Numbered from the stretch's first letter, positions 1 through 7,576 are shown. The stretch: DNA of 16,465 nt from CAYGZM01 sp964354365 (GCA_964354365.1 CAYGZM010000080.1:1-16465); one strand, 5' to 3'. The notes: generated by a model not told the origin, from the sequence alone. Numbers and translations: made by a program.

Positions 1-128
1 CCGATACTTTCGTCAATGAACAAGAGGAGCAGGATTTCAGATACAATGTCCCACGCGTATTCACCAGACCCAGAGCAGCGGCGAAGAAGTTGGTTGAAGA
101 GAAAATCCGGTTGTTTTCCGGCCTGTAG
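1..128 (+). CDS. 3' end of an unidentified protein (partial, runs off left edge)
   Basis: An open frame enters from the left edge (first full codon at position 3) and ends at TAG 126-128, giving 41 visible residues. The tail is strongly charged and ends RAAAKKLVEEKIRLFSGL, which looks like an amphipathic C-terminal helix. The stop lies two bases before the ATG of the next small ORF, so the two are probably co-transcribed and translationally coupled. I do not recognise the family from so short a piece, and no function is assigned. The coding call rests on the open frame and the tight spacing to the next gene. Confidence 0.5.
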   Translation, partial: DTFVNEQEEQDFRYNVPRVFTRPRAAAKKLVEEKIRLFSGL

Positions 129-130
129 CC

Positions 131-367
131 ATGGCACGGGGGAAACCTAAAACGGATTACTGTAAGATGTATAGGCAAATTGGATTTTTCTCCGATGCTT
201 ATTGCGTCGAATGGCTTTATGCGAAGTCTAAACTGGTAAGAATGGAGCTTGCCAAAGCGTTGGCCGACAGAATCGCACGTGGGCAGTACACGCTGGATGG
301 AACCGTCGAGATTGCCAAGAAGCTCTTGCAGGAAACACCCAAGCATCTTTTAGGATTGAATTGCTGA
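131..367 (+). CDS. Small protein with FlgM-like (anti-sigma-28) C-terminal motif
   Basis: A 78-aa protein beginning two bases after the stop of the preceding frame, so it is probably coupled to it; no strong Shine-Dalgarno is visible. The C-terminal half (about residues 40-70) contains LADRIARGQYTLDGTVEIAKKL. The pattern 'helix, I-x-x-G-x-Y-x-[VL]-D, then I-A-x-x-L-L' is the hallmark of the FlgM sigma-28-binding region. FlgM holds the flagellar sigma factor FliA inactive in the cytoplasm until it is exported through the hook. The N-terminal half (basic start, then an aromatic stretch with FFSDAYCVEWLYAK) is not typical FlgM. It may be a FlgM-fold regulator of another factor. No flagellar genes are visible in the window, so the role is inferred from the motif only. 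Confidence 0.5.
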   Translation: MARGKPKTDYCKMYRQIGFFSDAYCVEWLYAKSKLVRMELAKALADRIARGQYTLDGTVEIAKKLLQETPKHLLGLNC

Positions 368-419
368 TGTGGAATTGCACAGTCGGCAATCCATTGCCCT
401 GCCAAGTGTATAGAATGCG

Positions 420-448
420 TTGACGCCCCTTACTTTATGGTGTATATA
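420..448 (+). promoter_or_regulatory. Predicted sigma70 promoter of the DegT-symporter-MttB operon
   Basis: TTGACG (420-425) and TATATA (443-448) are separated by exactly 17 bases. Each box matches the sigma70 consensus at five of six positions. Transcription would start near 455, leaving a leader of about 60 nt before the ATG at 515. It is the only promoter-quality match I noticed between the small gene ending at 367 and the aminotransferase, so it probably drives the four-gene operon. No clear operator was identified beside it. Confidence 0.6.
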
Positions 449-514
449 GCTCACAATCGTGTTTTTATTCCGCCGTTCATAGTAAAGTGATTCTCTCTGG
501 AAGGGTCAAAAAAG

Positions 515-1840
515 ATGAGCTCCCACAAGCTGGCTATTGAGGGTGGGCCAAAGGCCGTTCCGCAGCTCGGCCCGCTCCCCACTAAGATTGGGCAGGAGGA
601 GTTGTTGGAAATCATCAGCATGTGGGAGTTCAGCGGTAACAATGGAGAGAAGCTGGCGAGGATCATTAATGGCGACCCATCTGTCAAAGGGCCGCATCTG
701 TTCAGGTATTATAACCCGAAGCCGAGCAAGGTGGCTGCGGCCGAAGCAGCAATGAAAGATTTGACAGGGACGACGTATTGTCTTGCTGTCAACTCCTGCA
801 CATCGGCACTGGTTGCGGCATATCGGGCATTGGGTATCGGGGCGGGTGATGAGGTGATTGTTCCGGGTTACACGTTTTTTGCTACTGCCGCTACTGTTGC
901 ATCGTCGAACGCTATTCCTGTTATTATTGACATCGACGACTCGCTGTGTATGGACCCCGAAAGGGTCGAAAAGGCAATAACCAGGCGAACCAAAGCCATT
1001 GTCCCCGTGCACATGCGGGGGGCGCCGGCTCAAATGGACGCTATTATGGATATTGCCAACAAGAAGGGAATACCGGTGGTTGAAGACGTTGCCCAGGCGG
1101 GGGGTGGTTCGTTTCACGGCAAACGTCTCGGAAGTATAGGTGCAATTGGGTGTTTCAGCTTTGATTACTATAAAGTAATAGTGAGCGGCGAAGGCGGGTT
1201 TGTAACCACCGATAACGAATGGTTATACACGCGGGCACAAAGTTGGCATGACTGTGCAGCTTGCTGGCGGCCGGAGAGGTTTGCCAGGGAAAGGAAAGAA
1301 GGAGAGCTCTTTTGTGGCGAGAACTACCGGATGAGCGAGCTGGAAGGCGCGGTGGCATTGGCCCAGATACGCAAGGCAGATAAAATGCTCGCCGGTTACC
1401 GTCGCGCCAAAGAGCTTATCAAGGCGGCCGTTAAAGAGTTCAAACCTCTTCATTTTCGTCGCATCACTGACACGGCAGGTGACACGGCAATCTGCCTGGT
1501 TATGTTTATGCCGGATGTCGAAACTACCAGGAAATCGCTCAAGGCGATGCAAGCAGAAGGGGTGCCGGCAGGCGGAATATATGATTCCACAATAAGGGAT
1601 TGGCATATTCACAGGTACTGGGAACATATTCTCGATAAAAAAGCTGTAGCGGCAGACGGATTGCCCTGGAGTGCTGTGCCGGAAAAGGAGCTGCCAGGGT
1701 ATGCGATGGATATGTGCCCTCGTACACTTGATTTGCTGTCGCGTGCAATTATGGTAGATATAAATTGCAATTATTCAGAGGGCGACTGTGCAGCAATCGC
1801 CGAGGGGATAAACAAGGTCCTTCAGGCATATTTGAGGTAG
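515..1840 (+). CDS. DegT/DnrJ/EryC1/StrS family PLP-dependent sugar aminotransferase
   Basis: A 441-aa cytoplasmic fold-type-I PLP enzyme of the family that moves an amino group onto keto-sugars, often nucleotide-linked, or onto cyclitols. Visible landmarks are the substrate-loop start NSCTSAL (about 93-99), VPGYTFFATA (about 116-125), VVEDVAQAGGGS with Asp191 expected to contact the PLP ring nitrogen, and SFDYYKVIVSGEGG with Lys220 as the Schiff-base lysine. The C-terminal CPRTLDLLSRAIMVDI segment is typical of the family. A GGAAGGG Shine-Dalgarno at 499-505 lies upstream of the ATG. It is first in an operon; the next gene starts 23 nt after its stop. The exact substrate is unknown. In this operon a catabolic or salvage role for an amino- or keto-sugar is as plausible as surface-glycan synthesis. 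It appears intact, without frameshift or missing catalytic residue. Confidence 0.9.
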   Translation: MSSHKLAIEGGPKAVPQLGPLPTKIGQEELLEIISMWEFSGNNGEKLARIINGDPSVKGPHLFRYYNPKPSKVAAAEAAMKDLTGTTYCLAVNSCTSALVAAYRALGIGAGDEVIVPGYTFFATAATVASSNAIPVIIDIDDSLCMDPERVEKAITRRTKAIVPVHMRGAPAQMDAIMDIANKKGIPVVEDVAQAGGGSFHGKRLGSIGAIGCFSFDYYKVIVSGEGGFVTTDNEWLYTRAQSWHDCAACWRPERFARERKEGELFCGENYRMSELEGAVALAQIRKADKMLAGYRRAKELIKAAVKEFKPLHFRRITDTAGDTAICLVMFMPDVETTRKSLKAMQAEGVPAGGIYDSTIRDWHIHRYWEHILDKKAVAADGLPWSAVPEKELPGYAMDMCPRTLDLLSRAIMVDINCNYSEGDCAAIAEGINKVLQAYLR

Positions 1841-1863
1841 CTGGTTTTGAAGGGAACATCAGA

Positions 1864-2652
1864 ATGGAGCTGGGTCTGTGTATAGAGATGGCGTTTTCGA
1901 AGTTGCCTTTCGAGCGCAGATTTACTAAAGCAGCGCAGTTAGGATTCAAGAACGTTGAAATGTGGTTTGTGCATGATTTCAGCTATAACGGCACGGCTGA
2001 GAAATTAGCCGGGATAGCGGAAAAGAATAACGTCAGGATTACGAACACCGTAATCGGCTCTCCCGACGGCTCCCTCGGAGGCGGGCTGACAAACCCTGCC
2101 AACCGCAGGCAGTGGCTCGACAGGGCGAAAATGACGATTGAATTCAATAAGAGAGCAACCATACCGGCCACTATTATATGTACAGGGAACGTGATAAATG
2201 GAATGAGCCGGCAACAGATGATGCGCTCGGTGCTGGCAGGGTTGAAACAAACCGTTGAGATTGCAGAAGAGGCCGGCGTGACGTTGCTGCTGGAGCCGCT
2301 TAATGACAGGTATGACCATCCGGACTATTTCTGCACAAGCAGTGACCAAGCCGCTCAGATATGCAGGAAGATTGGCTCCGAGCGATTGAAAATGCTTTTT
2401 GATTGTTACCACATGCAAATAATGGAAGGCGACCTGATTAAGCACATCGAAAGAAATATTGACGTAATTGGTCACTTCCATTCGGCCGCTGTACCAGGCA
2501 GAGGTGAGCTTTATCAGGGTGAAGTAAATTATCCGTTTGTGCTTAGCCGGGTAGAGAATTTGGGGTACAAAGGCGTTTTTGGGCTGGAATATGTCCCATC
2601 AATCGATGATGAGGCGTCTCTTAAGAAGACTCTGGAATATCTAAGAACTTAA
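1864..2652 (+). CDS. Hydroxypyruvate isomerase-family TIM-barrel sugar isomerase
   Basis: The start is placed at ATG 1864, preceded by GAAGGGA, and not at the earlier in-frame codons that overlap the aminotransferase. The product is 262 aa, the usual size of the Hyi/xylose-isomerase-like barrel. The family signature is clear: LLLEPLNDR with Glu144, MLFDCYHMQIMEGDL with Asp180 and His183, VIGHFHSAAVPGRGE, GEVNYPF and FGLEYVPS with Glu242. Glu144, Asp180 and Glu242 are expected divalent-metal ligands. Where hydroxypyruvate isomerases have IGHVQ, this protein has IGHFH, so His206 replaces the usual Gln ligand, as in ketose 3-epimerases. It has no signal peptide and should act in the cytoplasm. 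The aldose-ketose isomerase or epimerase substrate is unknown, and hydroxypyruvate itself is only one option. It sits between the aminotransferase and the symporter in the operon. Confidence 0.85.
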   Translation: MELGLCIEMAFSKLPFERRFTKAAQLGFKNVEMWFVHDFSYNGTAEKLAGIAEKNNVRITNTVIGSPDGSLGGGLTNPANRRQWLDRAKMTIEFNKRATIPATIICTGNVINGMSRQQMMRSVLAGLKQTVEIAEEAGVTLLLEPLNDRYDHPDYFCTSSDQAAQICRKIGSERLKMLFDCYHMQIMEGDLIKHIERNIDVIGHFHSAAVPGRGELYQGEVNYPFVLSRVENLGYKGVFGLEYVPSIDDEASLKKTLEYLRT

Positions 2653-2679
2653 CCTGGCCCGCCCTTTTAGGCGGACAGG
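2653..2679 (+). other. Stem-loop in the intergenic gap before the symporter
   Basis: Immediately after the isomerase stop, CCGCC (2659-2663) pairs with GGCGG (2670-2674) around a 6-nt loop. An outer CCTG/CAGG pair (2653-2656, 2676-2679) extends the stem across a small bulge. The downstream sequence is A-rich and has no T-run, so this is not a canonical rho-independent terminator. A hairpin here could protect the upstream mRNA end or attenuate the downstream genes. The 110-nt gap is the largest inside this operon. Function is inferred only from shape and place. Confidence 0.3.
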
Positions 2680-2747
2680 AAAAAGTGGTGAGCGCACTGA
2701 ATCACCTAAACTTACAACTTGCGGGATTTGGCTTGAACCCGGCGACC

Positions 2748-2753
2748 GGAGGG
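2748..2753 (+). promoter_or_regulatory. Shine-Dalgarno that fixes the GTG start of the symporter
   Basis: GGAGGG is followed by a 9-nt spacer and GTG at 2763. This strong site supports the GTG as the true start; the protein then opens with a short polar segment and the first membrane helix, as expected for the family. Confidence 0.65.
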
Positions 2754-2762
2754 CCTGTCTGA

Positions 2763-4334
2763 GTGAATCTTAGTATTGCAGATTACGCGGTTTTCGCAGG
2801 TTACATGGTTGGTATTACAGCTATAGGCCTGTGGATTGCAAAGCGCGAAAAACCAACCGTCGCAGATTACTTTCGGGCCGGTGACAAGCTGCCGTGGTTT
2901 GCGATAGGGTTCTCGCTCGTAGCCACAAGCATCTCGACCGAGCAGTTTGTTGGAGAGGTTGGGTATGCATATCGTTACGGCTTAGCAGTCGCTAACTGGG
3001 AGTGGGGCATTTTCCCAGCTTTGACGATTATGCTCGCCTTTTTTGTCCCCTTCTATATCCGGCGAAGAATAACCACTATGCCTGAATATCTCGAACGCCG
3101 TTTCGGATTATCGTGCAGAGCAGTGTTTGCCCTGATCACGGTTCTTTCATACGCTTTCATAAACTTGCCGGGGGTCTTATACTCCGGCGGGCTGGCAATG
3201 CACTCAATCTTCGGCATTAATCTTTGGTTGGCGGTTGCAATTCTTGCTGTTGTTACAGGCGCCTATACAGTCGCGGGAGGACTGGCATCGGTAGTGTGGA
3301 CTGACGTGCTGCAGGCGATACTATTGCTGGGCACCGGATTGCTGGTTTTCTTCCTCGGACTTGATAGAGCAGGCGGCTGGGATGCCATCCGGGGGACAGG
3401 AGACCGCGCCCACCTGATTTTATCGGCGAATCATCCTAAATTGCCCTGGACAGGAATGGTTGTGCTTTTTCTGTCCACGAACGTCTGGTACTACGCAACT
3501 AACCAATATATAAACCAGCGTGTGCTGGGGGCAAAGAACGAGTGGCACGCGCGGGCAGGGGTCTTATTCGCAGCTTTTCTTGGAATATTTCTTACCTTTG
3601 CAGTCTGTATGCCCGGTTTGATAGCATACCGGCTTTTTCCGAACCTTGAAAACCCTGATGAGGCATACCCGCGGCTTGTAAGTGAAGTGACCGGCGCACT
3701 TGGGTTTGGACTTCGAGGGCTGGTCTGTGCGGGGTTGGTTGGAGCAATAATGTCAACTGTGGACTCATTGATAAATTCCTGCGCAACGGTGTTGACGATG
3801 GACTTTTACCAGCGGTTCTGGAAAAAGCAGGGGGCCGAAAAGGAGCTGATTCGTTTCGGGCAGATGTCCTCGGGCCTTGTATTGCTGATAGGAGTATTAT
3901 GGTCGCCGATTGTGGGGCGATGGGAGTCGATTTTTGCCTACTTCCAGGAATGCTGGTTTTTTATGGCTGTGCCGATAGTTGTGGTCTTTGTCTCCGCATT
4001 GCTTTGGCCAAGAGCAAACAATTTTTCGGCTACAGCCACCTTGCTGCTCTGTGTACCTCTTACTATGTTGCCAGTGCTAATACATCAGTTGAAGATTGAG
4101 ATTAATTCTTACAATATTGCCGGGCTTCTTCTGATTCCTGTTACGGGCTTGCACATTCTTATGGCGTATCTCACCCCTGCGCCAGACCGACAGAAGATTG
4201 ACCGATGGGTGTGGAAGCCTTCGATGGTTTGGCTGGAAAGTCCCCAAGCCGCCCAGCGGTGGTATAGGAATCTGCTATTATGGTGGATAGTTCTTTTAGT
4301 CATTTTTGTAGGGATATATGCGTGGTTCTGGTGA
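2763..4334 (+). CDS. SSS-family Na+/solute symporter, SGLT (sugar) type
   Basis: A 523-aa integral membrane protein with many hydrophobic helices, the last being LLLWWIVLLVIFVGIYAWFW at the C-terminus. This is consistent with the 13 or so segments of sodium:solute symporters. After TM1 it has ATSISTEQFVGEVG and then ANWEW. Gln61 and Glu80 have the same 19-residue spacing as the galactose-binding Gln69 and Glu88 recalled for Vibrio vSGLT. NQYINQR (from Asn247) matches the SGLT NQYIIQR segment, and GAIMSTVDSLINS is the conserved sodium-site helix. TVAGGLASVVWTDVLQ is also typical. These features favour a sugar or sugar-acid substrate over proline, choline or pantothenate. It would use the sodium gradient for uptake across the inner membrane. 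It starts at GTG behind a strong Shine-Dalgarno, and MttB follows after about 20 nt. Confidence 0.92.
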   Translation: MNLSIADYAVFAGYMVGITAIGLWIAKREKPTVADYFRAGDKLPWFAIGFSLVATSISTEQFVGEVGYAYRYGLAVANWEWGIFPALTIMLAFFVPFYIRRRITTMPEYLERRFGLSCRAVFALITVLSYAFINLPGVLYSGGLAMHSIFGINLWLAVAILAVVTGAYTVAGGLASVVWTDVLQAILLLGTGLLVFFLGLDRAGGWDAIRGTGDRAHLILSANHPKLPWTGMVVLFLSTNVWYYATNQYINQRVLGAKNEWHARAGVLFAAFLGIFLTFAVCMPGLIAYRLFPNLENPDEAYPRLVSEVTGALGFGLRGLVCAGLVGAIMSTVDSLINSCATVLTMDFYQRFWKKQGAEKELIRFGQMSSGLVLLIGVLWSPIVGRWESIFAYFQECWFFMAVPIVVVFVSALLWPRANNFSATATLLLCVPLTMLPVLIHQLKIEINSYNIAGLLLIPVTGLHILMAYLTPAPDRQKIDRWVWKPSMVWLESPQAAQRWYRNLLLWWIVLLVIFVGIYAWFW

Positions 4335-4341
4335 AATTTGT

Positions 4342-4346
4342 GAGGG
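4342..4346 (+). promoter_or_regulatory. Shine-Dalgarno that fixes the GTG start of the MttB homologue
   Basis: GAGGG with an 8-nt spacer precedes GTG 4355. An in-frame GTG at 4331 overlaps the symporter TGA as GTGA and could give a coupled start eight codons earlier, but it lacks an upstream Shine-Dalgarno. The 4355 start is preferred. Confidence 0.55.
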
Positions 4347-4354
4347 ATGAACCC

Positions 4355-5782
4355 GTGAAACTGAAATCTTTGGAAGTTTTGTCCGAGTCGGAAATCAAAC
4401 ATATTCACGCCGCAACGCTCGATATTCTCTCCGATTGCGGCGTCAAGGTTCTCTGTCGCGACATGCTCGACTTCTTGAGGCGCAAGGGTCTGGTTGTGGA
4501 TGAGCAGTCTCAGAGGGTCCGTTTTCCCAAAAGCTGCATTGAAGACACGTTGAGCAAAATCCCGCATCAGTTTGAAGTCTTTGACCGCAATGGGAACTTT
4601 GTGTTTGTGCTGGGGGATAGGCAGCCGAAGATTGCGGCTGGTCATAACGCGGTGTTCTGGGTTGATTCGGACACCGGCGAAACTCGGCCAAGCACGGTGG
4701 CTGACGTTGAGCTTTTTGCGCGGATATGCCACAAGCTCGACGTCATCGACATGATAGGCATTCCGACTATGCCGCAGGATGTGCCGGAGCCAAGTTCGAG
4801 CCTGTTGTACGGGGTCAGGGCCTGTGTCGAAAACAGCACCAAACCTATCTACTTTTCGACGGACAACCTCAAAGTCAACAAAGCGTGTATCGATATGCTT
4901 CGAGCAGCTTTTGTGGGGAATTTTGAAGAGCAGGTTTATGGTGTTGCACAGCTTTCCCCAACCAGCCCGTTTTATTGGGAACGGGGCGTGTGCGAAGCAT
5001 TGATGGATACAGTTAATACCGGCGTCCCCATCGCTGTGCTGCCGGAGCCAAACGCAGGGATTTCGGCGCCATACACGCTGGCGGGCTTACTGACAATGAA
5101 CAATGCCGAATGCCTCAGCGGTCTGGCGATGATACAATTGCTCAAACCGGGCCACAAAGTGATGTACGCCAATTCGTGGACAGTAACTAATATGACAAGC
5201 GGAGCTGCATTGGTTGGCTCTGTTGAAACGACGGTGTGCCGTATCGCGGCCGCTCAATTGGCAAAGTTTTACAACGTGCCGTCTCACACCACGGCGCCAA
5301 ATTCAGACAATCACGCCCATGATGAACAAAATGCCTGGGAAAAAACCTTCAGCCAATTCTGTGCGATTGCAGCAGGGCACGACCTGATAGTGAACTGCGG
5401 GATGTTTGCTACGGGCTTGACGTGCAGCCACGAGCAGCTGCTGATGGATGCTGAGATTTCTGCGCTGGCCAAACGCATTGCCGCCGGCGTTGACGTGACT
5501 GACGAGACGATTGCGGGCAGTCTTATGAAGAAAACCGGACCGCAGGGAGAAACCTATTTGACAACTGAGCACACCCTGAAATGGTTACGAAGCGGGGAGT
5601 ATATAAGGACAGGCTTGTCTGTCAGCGGGCCACGGGCGTTGTGGGAGCAGCAAGGGTCAATGGACACATACCAGTTGGCGCGCGAGAAAACCAGGGAGTA
5701 TAGAAACCAGGGAAAAGCACCGTCTTTGCCGATTGAGGCGTGTGCCAGGCTGGACGAAATAATAGACTCTATTGTAGTCTAA
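4355..5782 (+). CDS. MttB-superfamily (COG5598) corrinoid-dependent methyltransferase homologue, non-pyrrolysine
   Basis: A 475-aa protein from GTG 4355. It matches the trimethylamine methyltransferase superfamily along its length: the opening LSESEIKHIHAATLDIL segment with GVKV shortly after, the central VLPEPNAGISAPYTLAG followed by AECLSGLAMIQLLKPG, and the late LTCSHEQLLMDAEI segment. The family transfers a methyl group from trimethylamine (pyrrolysine members) or quaternary amines such as glycine betaine (non-pyrrolysine members) to a corrinoid protein. The frame has no internal UAG, so this is a non-pyrrolysine member. No signal peptide is seen, so it is presumably cytoplasmic. It is the last gene of the operon. 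No corrinoid protein or activase lies beside it in this window. Substrate is unknown; a methylated amine, or a methylated compound arriving through the adjacent symporter, is an inference. Confidence 0.85.
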   Translation: MKLKSLEVLSESEIKHIHAATLDILSDCGVKVLCRDMLDFLRRKGLVVDEQSQRVRFPKSCIEDTLSKIPHQFEVFDRNGNFVFVLGDRQPKIAAGHNAVFWVDSDTGETRPSTVADVELFARICHKLDVIDMIGIPTMPQDVPEPSSSLLYGVRACVENSTKPIYFSTDNLKVNKACIDMLRAAFVGNFEEQVYGVAQLSPTSPFYWERGVCEALMDTVNTGVPIAVLPEPNAGISAPYTLAGLLTMNNAECLSGLAMIQLLKPGHKVMYANSWTVTNMTSGAALVGSVETTVCRIAAAQLAKFYNVPSHTTAPNSDNHAHDEQNAWEKTFSQFCAIAAGHDLIVNCGMFATGLTCSHEQLLMDAEISALAKRIAAGVDVTDETIAGSLMKKTGPQGETYLTTEHTLKWLRSGEYIRTGLSVSGPRALWEQQGSMDTYQLAREKTREYRNQGKAPSLPIEACARLDEIIDSIVV

Positions 5783-6080
5783 TGGCGATAAGCACAGTGA
5801 TCCAGGAGAGGTTCTTTTTGGGGGGCGAAGATCAACCTTCATAGTTAAGGGGAGACAGACCGCTGCAGATTCTTACCGAAGATAGGGTGCTATACATCGA
5901 ATCTTTATGCCAGGCACTGCGGTCGAGAAAGCCTCTTGCCAATCCACCCGGCGGAATTGGCATGGTCGGCACATCAGAAACTTCATCAGTCTTGGCGTCA
6001 ACTTCCCGTCAGGATAGGGTTTTTCGGGTGGACAGGCAATTACCCGTGTGCCCCGAGATGTTCGCCTGACACAACTTCGG
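5783..6080. other. 298-bp gap with no recognisable gene
   Basis: This lies between the convergent ends of the MttB homologue (plus) and the propeller gene (minus). Short open frames exist on both strands but none has a convincing Shine-Dalgarno or family motif. On the minus strand two adjacent frames read as proline- and aspartate-rich peptides around 5850-6030 (one contains VSDVPTMPIPPGGLARGFLD), which could be a frameshifted remnant, but I cannot name it. No good terminator hairpin with a T-run was found for either neighbour. Confidence 0.4.
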
Positions 6081-7568
6081 TCATATACACCAGATAGCAA
6101 ACAGGCAGGCGTTCCTGAGCGTGAACCGCAGCACAACGGGGCCCTCCAATCGTTTCAAGCCGTCATACTCCCAATCAATTGTAATGTCAAGGCTATCGCT
6201 TCGAATTGGTTTCGACCTGGCGATGCTATTGCCGGCAAGATCAAGCACCTCCACTAAGATCTCGCCGAAGTCAGACTTGGCGTTGAGATGCAAATCACTG
6301 CCGAGGAGTCTAAGAGGCTTGGTGAGAACCTCACCACCATCAAAGGATGCTTGAAGGGAGACGAAACGGTCCTTCTTGATAGTCGCCAAGCCAATCCCTC
6401 CCGCCTTGGGACCGGTATCTTTCCCTTTGTAAGGCGTGTGTCGATACGTTCGGCCGCCATAATAGAATCTAAGCTCATCACCTGCGGGAATCGGCGGGTT
6501 ATTTGCCAGAGAGTGATTGAACCGATCCCAACTGCCTACGGGGCCAACCGGAATGAACGGCGTGCGGTCGCCAACGCGAGTGAAGTTCAGGCTGTCGCGG
6601 CTGACAGCTAATTGCACGTCTATGTAGCAGGCTTCCGGCCTGGCGTGAAAGACCTGCACTAAACCAATGTACAGGCTTTCGTATGGAAACACCATCATCG
6701 AGTAGATTTCAGTGCCCGGCTGGTCATTGATATCGGCGGTCATTACAACGGGGGCAGCGGCCGGTTCAGTGAAATCCCAATTCAGGAAGTCAGCCGACTC
6801 GACGCGAGCAACGGCCCTGCCGGAGTGATATTCTTCATACCAGCTATATTTGGACCAAGCCGCCTCCACATCAGGCAATGTTTTTTTGGTTCGGCCGTAA
6901 AGTACATACTTCTTGCGAGCTGGGTCAAACATCCAGTGAGTGGCGCCGTCACAAATCGCCTCGGTTGCCCATGCGTCAATAAGACGCCAGTGGATGCCGT
7001 CAGGACTGCCGGCAATGCCCAGGCCCCGGCGGTCGGTGGGGTGAAAGGGATCCGGTCGCGGACCGGTGTAGGGACGGATAATGCTCAAAAAACCCATCTT
7101 ATAACGTTGCGACGCGTTGGGATCTCGTTCGTCCTTGTGTACTCCAAAGAGTTCCCAGAAAGTTGGGAAGGCTTCGGGACCCTTGAATTCTTCGCGTTTA
7201 ACGAAGAGCAAATTCGTTTTTTGGCCATCGATCTTTACTGAATCCAGTTGTGGTTTAATCCACTTGATTCCATCAGCACTCTCTGCATATCCGACCCCCA
7301 TACCAGCCTTATACCACATCCTATACTTGCCGCCATCTTGTATGACCGAGCCATAGAGGACACCCAGTTTGGGTTCCCAGGGTTCGGAAACCCAAAGGAC
7401 AGGATTGCCATGGTATTTTTTCACAGGATGAATCCTCCGCTCGATATTGGTCATTGCCTTGACTATGTAATCGTCAAGAAACAACTGCTTTTGATGGCTT
7501 AGGGTAGTAAAGGGGCCCCCACTAACAGCAAAGCTGATGACCGCAGCCGTTACGGATACAAGTGTCAC
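6081..7568 (-). CDS. Exported five-bladed beta-propeller protein, GH32/GH43-like (glycosidase superfamily)
   Basis: A 495-aa protein from GTG 7568, preceded by AGGAG with an 8-nt spacer. An upstream in-frame stop with no intervening start rules out a longer form. Residues 1-18 form a short hydrophobic leader (LVSVTAAVISFAVSGG) that looks like a signal sequence but has no basic n-region. The mature start carries LFLDDYIV (29-36) and HPVKKYHGNPVL, a pattern common in planctomycete and verrucomicrobial proteins related to GH32/GH43/GH130 propellers. Repeated blade motifs are visible: DGGKYRMWY, ESADGIKW, SPDGIHW, DPARKKYVLYGR and SRDSLNF. A C-terminal beta-sandwich ends LEGPVVLRFTLRNACLFAI. It probably binds or hydrolyses a glycan outside the cytoplasm. 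No activity can be assigned and catalytic acids were not identified with certainty. It is transcribed divergently from the DUF4838 gene. Confidence 0.75.
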   Translation of the reverse strand: MTLVSVTAAVISFAVSGGPFTTLSHQKQLFLDDYIVKAMTNIERRIHPVKKYHGNPVLWVSEPWEPKLGVLYGSVIQDGGKYRMWYKAGMGVGYAESADGIKWIKPQLDSVKIDGQKTNLLFVKREEFKGPEAFPTFWELFGVHKDERDPNASQRYKMGFLSIIRPYTGPRPDPFHPTDRRGLGIAGSPDGIHWRLIDAWATEAICDGATHWMFDPARKKYVLYGRTKKTLPDVEAAWSKYSWYEEYHSGRAVARVESADFLNWDFTEPAAAPVVMTADINDQPGTEIYSMMVFPYESLYIGLVQVFHARPEACYIDVQLAVSRDSLNFTRVGDRTPFIPVGPVGSWDRFNHSLANNPPIPAGDELRFYYGGRTYRHTPYKGKDTGPKAGGIGLATIKKDRFVSLQASFDGGEVLTKPLRLLGSDLHLNAKSDFGEILVEVLDLAGNSIARSKPIRSDSLDITIDWEYDGLKRLEGPVVLRFTLRNACLFAIWCI

Positions 7569-7576
7569 AATATATA

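Noticed and set aside
1765..1863. Longer isomerase start overlapping the aminotransferase gene
   Set aside because: The extension has no family similarity, while ATG 1864 has a good Shine-Dalgarno and gives the usual length.
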